Shown here: positions 1-5,679 of the stretch, one piece after another | Numbering within the stretch: position 1 is the first letter of the stretch | Layout of the letters: every line of letters begins with the position of its first letter | Assembly: GCA_030151745.1 (NCBI GenBank) | Contig: JASLDA010000123.1 | Coordinates: 1-6,710 of the forward strand | Length of the DNA stretch: 6,710 nt | Source: Chitinophagaceae bacterium | Lineage (GTDB): Bacteria; Bacteroidota; Bacteroidia; Chitinophagales; Chitinophagaceae | Reading direction: 5' to 3' | Program-made: the position numbers and the translations under genes | The notes under the pieces: generated by a model | What the model was told of the DNA's origin: nothing | The model's database searches: none | Seen by the model: only the letters and a program-made list of their open reading frames with translations

Positions 1-244
1 AATGATAGGCCCCGTCAACGGAAAAAATCCTGATCTCCACCGGGCAGACGCTGTCCGATGTCGCATACTCGCCGATCAGCTGCGGGTATTTCAGCTTCCC
101 GTCCGGATTCGCAGCACCGGCGATATGCGCCGATGAATCCCTGCGATCGGTCCCCGTATCCGTTCTCGTATTGCATGACGCGATGACAAGGACAAGAAGA
201 GCCGTAAAGCTTGCTGTTGCCAGCGTCCGATTTATCGATAACAT
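1..244 (-). CDS. Putative lipoprotein of unknown function (C-terminal part outside window)
   Basis: An open minus-strand frame runs from ATG at 244 to the left edge, giving about 81 residues without a stop. The N-terminus reads MLSINRTLATASFTALLVLV and then IASC, a typical lipoprotein signal: a short basic n-region, a hydrophobic core, and a lipobox ending in Cys24. The mature protein would therefore be lipid-anchored at Cys24, facing the periplasm or cell surface. After the Cys comes a polar, Thr/Asp/Arg/Ser-rich linker to about residue 45, then a more ordered stretch beginning near KLKYPQLIGEYA that contains a further Cys near residue 67. I do not recognise the family. An in-frame upstream ATG at 292 would add 16 mostly charged residues before the signal; 244 is preferred because it gives a normal signal peptide length. 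The gene lies 138 bases downstream of the secreted protein gene on the same strand. Confidence 0.7.
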   Translation of the reverse strand, partial: MLSINRTLATASFTALLVLVIASCNTRTDTGTDRRDSSAHIAGAANPDGKLKYPQLIGEYATSDSVCPVEIRIFSVDGAYH

Positions 245-327
245 TCCCGGGTCTTTATGATTTTCGATTGTCTTGATTTTCAGCCGCCGCATCAGGCGGA
301 TATGCTTCCTTTGCCGTTTCGGCCCGT

Positions 328-357
328 AAAAATTACTGCCTGAGCGCCGCCGGGCAA
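328..357 (-). promoter_or_regulatory. Weak Bacteroidota-type promoter candidate for the lipoprotein gene
   Basis: Read on the minus strand, TTG (355-357) is followed after 19 bases by TAATTTTT (328-335). The Bacteroidota housekeeping promoter is a -33 TTG/TTTG and a -7 TAnnTTTG separated by about 19-21 bases, so spacing and most positions agree, though the last G is missing. Transcription would start near 320, leaving a leader of roughly 75 bases before ATG 244. It overlaps the possible terminator, so the two readings compete. Confidence 0.2.
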
Positions 358-374
358 TAATTCCCCGCGCAGGC
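328..374 (-). terminator. Possible intrinsic terminator after the 383-1666 gene
   Basis: On the minus strand, starting 8 bases past the TAA stop, an imperfect hairpin can form. The outer stem is GCCTG (370-374) with CAGGC (338-342). Inside it are CGC/GCG and GGG/CCC pairs with a bulge and an 8-base AT-rich loop. It is followed closely by TAATTTTT (328-335). The placement and T-run fit a rho-independent terminator, but the stem is broken by a 5-base bulge and a G-G mismatch. The same T-run could instead be read as a promoter element. Confidence 0.4.
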
Positions 375-382
375 TCACACGA

Positions 383-1666
383 TTAATACTTCACTACCTT
401 TCTTACCGCCTGGCCGTTCTCCGTCCGGATATAGAGCTGGTAGAGCCCTGGAGCCAAAGCCTCCAAAGAAAGCACGGCCTGCTCCCCGTCATCAAAGCTG
501 AAGCTGCGGACGGTTTTTCCATCAACCGACAGAAGCTTTACCTGCTTCATGCCTGCGGTCCGCTCCAGGCCGCGAACCTGGAGGTAGTCCCGAGCCGGGT
601 TAGGGTATACCCGGACTTCGCCTAGCTCCGCCAGGCTGCCTGCCACTTCCAGGTTGTTGCCCTGTCTGCCTTCAAACTTCTTGCTGTTTTCTTCGAAGAT
701 GATGTTGTTGACCGTCTTGTTCGAAGCGGAAATGGTAACGGTTAGCTGGGGATTGCTCTTGCCCAGGGCATCGCCGAAGATCCTGTATGTGCCGAATGCC
801 AGGCCAGGGAAGCTGAACTTACCTGCAGCATCGCTGTATGCATAGGCTACCGGCGAGCCGCCCTGCGTCGTGAGCAGCAGGATACGGCTGCTCAGCGGGT
901 CTCCCACAGCCGCGCTCTTATTGGCCCCCAGCAATACGCTGCCGCCGATAAAACCGGCTCCGCCCGGATTGGTGCCTGCGGCAAGATCGATGTCGCGGAG
1001 CTGAATCGGGCCAAAGCTCGACGAATCGAGTGAGGCTGCCGACGGCCAGTTCAACAGCGGCGTGACGTAGCCGAAGTATGTGGGAAGAAACGCCGGGTAG
1101 CTTGCGTGGCTGGATAGCAGCGCCGCTTTCACCAACAGCTTGCCGGATGGTATGGTAGTGGAAGAATATACCTTGCAAAACGCACCGGTGGAGGTCGTCA
1201 GCACGGAATCTATGGCGGTGAGGGTCGTATCCATGAGAGCGGGGTCGTACTTCTTCTGGATGATCCAGACCTTGGCATTGCCGGTACTTGGCGTGTTCAT
1301 CCCCGTGAACACGGTACCGCAAAGCGCCCTTGTCGTAGGCATCATTCCCGGCCCGGGAGCAAAGAGATTCTCCGTTAAGCTCGTGCCCTGGTACATCCGG
1401 CTCCCGGTGCCGCCCCCGCCGCCGGGAATGGTCACCGATACGGTCAGCATGGTTCCGGATGCCAGGGAAGCAGGCAGGGCGATGCTGTAATATCCCGTTG
1501 CATTGCTCGTGGCGGTCAACGTCGAGCTGCCCGTATTGACGGTGATGGCAGCTCCGGAGGCTGCCGAGCCGTTTGCACAGTTGATGACCATGCCGTCCAT
1601 CGTCGCTGCATCGGCTTCGGCAAGGAAAAAGCAGAGTCCCAAGGCAAGAAGCGAAAGTTGTTTCAT
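383..1666 (-). CDS. Secreted beta-domain protein with T9SS type A sorting domain
   Basis: This is a 427-residue exported protein. Residues 1-20 are a Sec signal peptide (start MKQLSLLALG, cleavage near A-D-A/A). Three Ig/transthyretin-like (carboxypeptidase-regulatory-like) beta modules seem to follow: about 23-105 (MDGMVINC..., with a GYYSI strand), 113-225 (ALCGTVF, NAKVW, FLPTY motifs) and 236-326 (GSVLLGANK, DPLSSRI, YSDAAGKFSFP, GTYRIFGDA). Residues 351-427 are a T9SS C-terminal domain: V-R-V-Y-P-N-P, a central LLSVDGK strand, APGLYQLYI, and the basic end VRKVVKY. Known biology of such domains predicts export across the outer membrane by the Por/Spr machinery, with the domain removed and the protein attached or released. 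No catalytic motif is visible, so an adhesin or structural surface role is inferred. The frame stays open upstream to 1816, but starting there would bury the signal peptide behind 50 residues, so ATG 1666 is chosen. A paralogue lies at 5680-6710. Confidence 0.9.
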   Translation of the reverse strand: MKQLSLLALGLCFFLAEADAATMDGMVINCANGSAASGAAITVNTGSSTLTATSNATGYYSIALPASLASGTMLTVSVTIPGGGGGTGSRMYQGTSLTENLFAPGPGMMPTTRALCGTVFTGMNTPSTGNAKVWIIQKKYDPALMDTTLTAIDSVLTTSTGAFCKVYSSTTIPSGKLLVKAALLSSHASYPAFLPTYFGYVTPLLNWPSAASLDSSSFGPIQLRDIDLAAGTNPGGAGFIGGSVLLGANKSAAVGDPLSSRILLLTTQGGSPVAYAYSDAAGKFSFPGLAFGTYRIFGDALGKSNPQLTVTISASNKTVNNIIFEENSKKFEGRQGNNLEVAGSLAELGEVRVYPNPARDYLQVRGLERTAGMKQVKLLSVDGKTVRSFSFDDGEQAVLSLEALAPGLYQLYIRTENGQAVRKVVKY

Positions 1667-1824
1667 AGACCTGTCTTTTTTGTTAGGAGAGGGTGATATG
1701 CCTGAAGAGACGATAAAGATGTCTACTTCGTTCGCAGCAACCGGCCTGTTCCTATTATGCGGTAGCTTTATCTGATTCTGCGGTGCTGCAGGCGCGCAAG
1801 CTCCGGTTCGCGGCACTCGGGAAG

Positions 1825-1848
1825 TGATTTCCGGAAAACGTTCAATCA
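1825..1848. promoter_or_regulatory. Nested palindrome, possible operator in the divergent intergenic region
   Basis: A perfect 10-base palindrome TTTCCGGAAA (1828-1837) lies within a spaced inverted repeat, TGATT (1825-1829) and AATCA (1844-1848). Overlapping it, AACGTTCAA (1837-1845) matches eight of nine positions of the half-site described for LytTR regulators of other bacteria ([TA][AC][CA]GTTN[AG][TG]). I found no convincing second half-site at the usual spacing. It sits between the T9SS gene and the LytTR operon, so it could control either, but such short motifs also arise by chance. Confidence 0.2.
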
Positions 1849-1923
1849 GAAAAACCTACCGCTCGGTAAATCGGACGTCCCCTCTCAGCGGCTGAATGTT
1901 TAATTCCTTACTTTAAACGACGC

Positions 1924-2685
1924 ATGAATACCACCTTAAAGGCCATTATCGTAGATGATGACGAAACAGGGAGGGAAAACTTGCAGAACCTGGTTTCCCA
2001 ATACTGTAGCCATATCGACATAATGGGCAGCGCAGCGTCCGTCCGGGAGGCAAGGGTATTGCTGAAGAAGCATCGTCCCGATGTCATCTTCCTGGACATC
2101 AGGATGCCGGAGGAGGACGGATTTGCCCTGCTCGACTATTTGTCGGCGGAGGCTTTGACTCCCAGCGTCGTCTTCGTCACCGCCTACGACCAGTATTCCA
2201 TTAAGGCCATCCGCTACCGTGCGTTCGACTATCTGCTGAAGCCTATCGACATCGATGAGCTTCAGGAATGCGAGAAACGGCTCCTGGCCGCACCTCCGCC
2301 GGCACCGCAGCCCGCGGCCACCGCAGAGCACAAGATAACCGTCGGCCATTCCCGGGGAACCCGCGTCATCGATTTCAGCGACATCGTTTATCTGCAGGCA
2401 GACAAGAACTACACCGTCTTTCACCTGAGAAACGGACCGGGCAATACAGAGCGTTTCGTGGTCAGCAAAACGCTGTCGGACTTCGAGGCGGCGATCCCCG
2501 CCGACACCTTCTTCCGGGTTCACAAATCATACATCGTCAACGTAGTGCATGTCAGGGAGCACCGCAACATGGACGGCGGGTACATCGTCATGAGCAACGG
2601 CGACAAAGTGGAAGTATCGCGCCGCAGGAGCACGTTTTTCCGGCAGTTTCTATATGAGAATTTCAGCAAGTCGGCATTGCGCTGA
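1924..2685 (+). CDS. LytTR-family response regulator (LytR/AlgR type)
   Basis: This 253-residue two-component regulator acts in the cytoplasm as a phosphorylation-controlled DNA-binding protein. Residues 6-118 form a receiver domain: the acidic pocket is Asp11-Asp12-Asp13, the phosphoacceptor is Asp58 in FLDIRMP, the switch Thr86 lies in VTAYD, and Lys106 in LLKP. A Pro/Ala-rich linker covers about 122-134. Residues 136-240 are a LytTR domain, with IVYLQADKNYT and the hallmark FFRVHKSYIVNV (196-207). All key receiver residues are present, so it should be a functional phosphoacceptor. Length is normal for the family. No good Shine-Dalgarno precedes ATG 1924, as is common in Bacteroidota. The gene's last 32 bases overlap the start of the sensor kinase gene, so the two are almost certainly cotranscribed partners. 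Its target promoters are unknown; the adjacent secreted-protein genes are candidates by position only. Confidence 0.95.
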   Translation: MNTTLKAIIVDDDETGRENLQNLVSQYCSHIDIMGSAASVREARVLLKKHRPDVIFLDIRMPEEDGFALLDYLSAEALTPSVVFVTAYDQYSIKAIRYRAFDYLLKPIDIDELQECEKRLLAAPPPAPQPAATAEHKITVGHSRGTRVIDFSDIVYLQADKNYTVFHLRNGPGNTERFVVSKTLSDFEAAIPADTFFRVHKSYIVNVVHVREHRNMDGGYIVMSNGDKVEVSRRRSTFFRQFLYENFSKSALR

Positions 2686-5569
2686 ATATGTCGTTCTAAG
2701 CCTGGTCCTGCTGGCCCTTCAAACCGCGGGCGCCATTGCTCAAACCATACCGTACAAGCAGTACACCGACAAGGACGGGATTGCCAATTCGCTCATATTC
2801 CGCCTGTGCCAGGACGAACAAGGGTATATCTGGATCACCACCAACTACGGCCTGAATCGCTTTGACGGAAGCAAGCTGGTCACCTATGACGTCGCGCATG
2901 AACGCAACACGATGCTTGCCATCTGCAGCGACAGGAAAGGCCGTATTTGGACCGCCGGCGTTTACCAGGGTCTGTTCTGCATTGAGAACGACTCGCTGGT
3001 GCCCTTCGCTCCCCGGTCGGGCAGGATACCCGAGGGGCTGGTCCAATTGGCCGCAGATGCGCAGGACAGGATTTGGATGCTCGACAAATACCATCGCGCC
3101 GGGTATCTCAAAGACAGCATTTACCGTCCTTTCAGGCTCGGGGGCTTCCCCGAGCAGCCGGAGATCTATCAGGTATTCATTACTGCCGGCAAACGAACAT
3201 TGCTGGCCACAAGCTCGGGATTGGTAGAAGTCGATAAGAACGGTAAAACGCAGCGGGCGTTCGCAGGAAGGTTGACGGAAGTGCCGCTGTATTCCATTGC
3301 CGAAGACCGTGATGGACATCTTTTCGCCGGCGCCGAGGGCCGGATCTACATACTGAAGGACGGGCTGCTGGATTCGGTAAATACCAGGAAGCATGAGCCC
3401 GTCCTCAATATGCGCAGCAGCCGGCCGGGCTCGGTCTGGTACACCACACCGCGGGCCGGCCTGTTTCTCTCCTCCGACCGCGCGGACAAGGATTACGCCA
3501 GGTACCTGGCTCTCGACCGGGTATTCATCAACGACCTGTATACGACCCGGGACGGCATCCTGCTCCTCGGAACGTATGGCAAAGGACTCTACGTCATAAA
3601 CAGGCATAACCTGATCAGCTACGATATTTCCGCGGGCCTGCCAAGCAACATGATCTCATGTCTTGCCCAGGACAGCGCGGGTACCGTTTATATCGGCGGG
3701 TTCAACAATATCGCGACCTACAGCAAGGGCCGCTTCTCCACGCTGAGCGATATAAAGATCCGCAGCGACGAAGACTTTAAGTCGCTCCTCCTATACAACG
3801 GCGACCTGTGGGTGGCCACACCCTACCATATCTTTCGCTACAACCTTAAGAGCCGCCGCCTGGAGCGGCATTTTCCCGGCGGCACCCGGCTTATACGTTC
3901 CGGCGACGGGCATATCATTTCCTGCGCCTACAGCTATATCGAGCAATTCTCGCCTTCGTCCGACATAAGCCTTCAGAGGGATACGATCTTCAGGTGGCTG
4001 AAAGGCTACCAAACGAACGATATCTGCAAGGACGCCTCGGGCGGCTATTGGTTTGCGACCAGCAACGGCCTGTTTCGCACGCAGGGAGACAGCGTTACGC
4101 AACTTACACGCGGCTACTGCACGAAAGCCACCGCATACGACGGCAAGGTCTGGGTTACCGGGGAGCACGGCCTGTTGTCCGCCGACAGGCAGAACGGCGT
4201 TAGATACTACCTGACCGAAACACATCAGCCGATACCCTCAAGCTATACCCTTGCCTTACTTGGAAACAGGTTCCTTATCGGGACCCTGCGCGGCTTATAC
4301 CAGTACAGGAACGGAGCAGCCACGGGCGTTCGCATAGGCAATGTCCTCCCGGAATCCCAGATCAATGCGATACAGCCGAGCAGCCGGGATCAGCTATGGC
4401 TGGGTACCACTGCGGGGCTTTATCAATGGGACCTGAGCAGCGAGCGAAGCTCCTCCGAGCCTCCGAAGATCATTCTCCGGAATATCCAGAATGGGCAAAC
4501 GAATGTGCCCCTTACGGAGGGCCGCTATGAAATCCCCTATCGTCATGAGACGATTTCGCTTAACTACGACCTGATAGACTTCAACATGCCCGATGCCGCC
4601 GTTTTCGAATACCGCATCCTCGGGATAGACAGCAACTGGAACATAACGGACAGCCGCACGATACATCTGACTTCACTCGGACACGGCAGTCACCGGATAC
4701 AGTTGCGGGCACACTACAAAGGCTCGCAAACCACATCGGATACCATTACGGCTATGCTGGTAGTGGCCACCCCCATCTGGCTGAAAGGCTGGGCCATTCT
4801 TCTCGCAGCGTCGCTGTGCATTGCCCTGACAGGCGGCCTGCTATTCTGGTACAACATCAGGCTCCGGGAACGCGAGCGGCGAAAAACGCTGCGTTACGTG
4901 CGCTTGCTGCAATTGAAGCAGCAGGCAGCCAACACGCTGCTGAATTCGCATTTCATCTTTAATTCCCTCAATTCCATCCAGAACTTCATCAATAAGGCAG
5001 ATCCTACTTCGGCCAACCGCTACCTGTCCAAGTTCGCGCGTCTTATCCGGAAGGCTATGGAAAACGCGACGGATCTGAATGTAAGCCTGGCCAGGGAGCT
5101 GGAGATGATAGAGCTCTACCTCTCGCTTGAAAGCATCAGGCTGAGTGGGAAGCTGGCTTACAGCATCGATGTCGGGGAAGGCATAGACAAGGATTCCATC
5201 ATGGTTCCTTCCATGCTGATCCAGCCTCATCTGGAGAATGCTGTATGGCATGGGATCGGCTCCAAGACAGGCCAGGGGCAGATAAGCGTCGCTATCGCAA
5301 AGCGAGCCGGCGGCTTTCTGGAAATAACGATTGAAGACAACGGCGGCGGGATGAAAGAACCCAGGTCCGCCCGCAGTATCGAACATCGCCCGATGGGTAT
5401 TAACCTGACCCGGCAGCGCATTGAAATCATAGAAAAGCTGACCGGGAAGAGGCCGGAGTTTAAAGTAGAGACCCTGCGGGACCGATATCAGAATAGCCTC
5501 GGCACCCGAGTCACCCTGCGTTTACCGATAAAAGAGCATCTCAGGAATCCAGCCCGGCGCGGGAACTGA
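2654..5569 (+). CDS. Sensor histidine kinase: double Reg_prop propeller, Y_Y_Y, LytS-type kinase
   Basis: This 971-residue membrane sensor kinase pairs with the overlapping LytTR regulator. Residues 1-30 form a signal peptide (hydrophobic YVVLSLVLLALQTAG, cleavage A-I-A/Q). Residues 31-593 hold about 14 two-component-regulator propeller repeats of the pattern D-x-x-G-x-[IVL]-W-x-x-T-x-x-GL (for example 51-72, 90-111, 295-316, 457-478, 573-593), enough for two seven-bladed propellers. A Y_Y_Y beta domain spans about 625-706 (FEYRILGIDSNWN). One membrane helix lies at about 709-733, followed by basic RLRERERRK, placing the kinase inside. The kinase is of the His_kinase (PF06580) class: phosphoacceptor His766 in NSHFIFNSLNSIQ, N-box Asn862 in IQPHLENAVWHGI, G1 box DNGGGM (895-900), and G2-like MGINL (914-918). 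His766 is preceded by Ser, where Pro is usual. By analogy with other propeller sensors the ligand would be periplasmic, often a glycan, but this is inference. ATG 2654 is the only start giving the signal peptide. Confidence 0.95.
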   Translation: MRISASRHCAEYVVLSLVLLALQTAGAIAQTIPYKQYTDKDGIANSLIFRLCQDEQGYIWITTNYGLNRFDGSKLVTYDVAHERNTMLAICSDRKGRIWTAGVYQGLFCIENDSLVPFAPRSGRIPEGLVQLAADAQDRIWMLDKYHRAGYLKDSIYRPFRLGGFPEQPEIYQVFITAGKRTLLATSSGLVEVDKNGKTQRAFAGRLTEVPLYSIAEDRDGHLFAGAEGRIYILKDGLLDSVNTRKHEPVLNMRSSRPGSVWYTTPRAGLFLSSDRADKDYARYLALDRVFINDLYTTRDGILLLGTYGKGLYVINRHNLISYDISAGLPSNMISCLAQDSAGTVYIGGFNNIATYSKGRFSTLSDIKIRSDEDFKSLLLYNGDLWVATPYHIFRYNLKSRRLERHFPGGTRLIRSGDGHIISCAYSYIEQFSPSSDISLQRDTIFRWLKGYQTNDICKDASGGYWFATSNGLFRTQGDSVTQLTRGYCTKATAYDGKVWVTGEHGLLSADRQNGVRYYLTETHQPIPSSYTLALLGNRFLIGTLRGLYQYRNGAATGVRIGNVLPESQINAIQPSSRDQLWLGTTAGLYQWDLSSERSSSEPPKIILRNIQNGQTNVPLTEGRYEIPYRHETISLNYDLIDFNMPDAAVFEYRILGIDSNWNITDSRTIHLTSLGHGSHRIQLRAHYKGSQTTSDTITAMLVVATPIWLKGWAILLAASLCIALTGGLLFWYNIRLRERERRKTLRYVRLLQLKQQAANTLLNSHFIFNSLNSIQNFINKADPTSANRYLSKFARLIRKAMENATDLNVSLARELEMIELYLSLESIRLSGKLAYSIDVGEGIDKDSIMVPSMLIQPHLENAVWHGIGSKTGQGQISVAIAKRAGGFLEITIEDNGGGMKEPRSARSIEHRPMGINLTRQRIEIIEKLTGKRPEFKVETLRDRYQNSLGTRVTLRLPIKEHLRNPARRGN

Positions 5570-5626
5570 AATCGTTCTTGTCCAGGATCGAAGCCGGCTT
5601 GCAGCCCGTTCGGAAACCGTTCAATA

Positions 5627-5661
5627 AAAGAGGCTGTCTCAAAATCAGAGACAGCCTCTTT
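5627..5661. terminator. Bidirectional rho-independent terminator between convergent genes
   Basis: A perfect 14-bp inverted repeat, AAAGAGGCTGTCTC (5627-5640) and GAGACAGCCTCTTT (5648-5661), encloses a 7-base loop, AAAATCA. On the minus strand the stem ends in CTCTTTTATTG, a good T-rich tail for the secreted-protein gene ending at 5680. On the plus strand the tail is shorter (CTCTTTAGC), with the A/T-rich ends of the stem itself helping; it lies 58 bases past the kinase stop. It fills the gap between the two converging genes. Confidence 0.85.
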
Positions 5662-5679
5662 AGCGTTCGCCGGATGCGT

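Noticed and set aside
284..299. CCGCC/GGCGG inverted repeat as a terminator
   Set aside because: Only 5 bp with a 6-base loop and no T-run on either strand.
1763..1770. TAGCTTTA as a -7 promoter element for the regulator operon
   Set aside because: It fits TAnnTTTG apart from the last base but has no TTG at the right spacing upstream and lies over 150 bases from the start codon.
1667..1816. 50-residue N-terminal extension of the T9SS protein, starting at 1816
   Set aside because: It would place a clear signal peptide at residue 51 and has no protein-like character; the ATG at 1666 directly opens the signal peptide.
1851..1858. Minus-strand TAGGTTTT as a -7 element for the T9SS gene
   Set aside because: No matching -33 element at 19-21 bases, and it is about 185 bases from the start codon.
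1936..2523. Minus-strand 195-codon open frame opposite the response regulator
   Set aside because: The sense frame carries all receiver and LytTR motifs; the antisense translation resembles no family.
2696..3607. Minus-strand 303-codon open frame opposite the kinase propellers
   Set aside because: The sense frame shows repeated propeller motifs, while the antisense product has none and is a compositional shadow.
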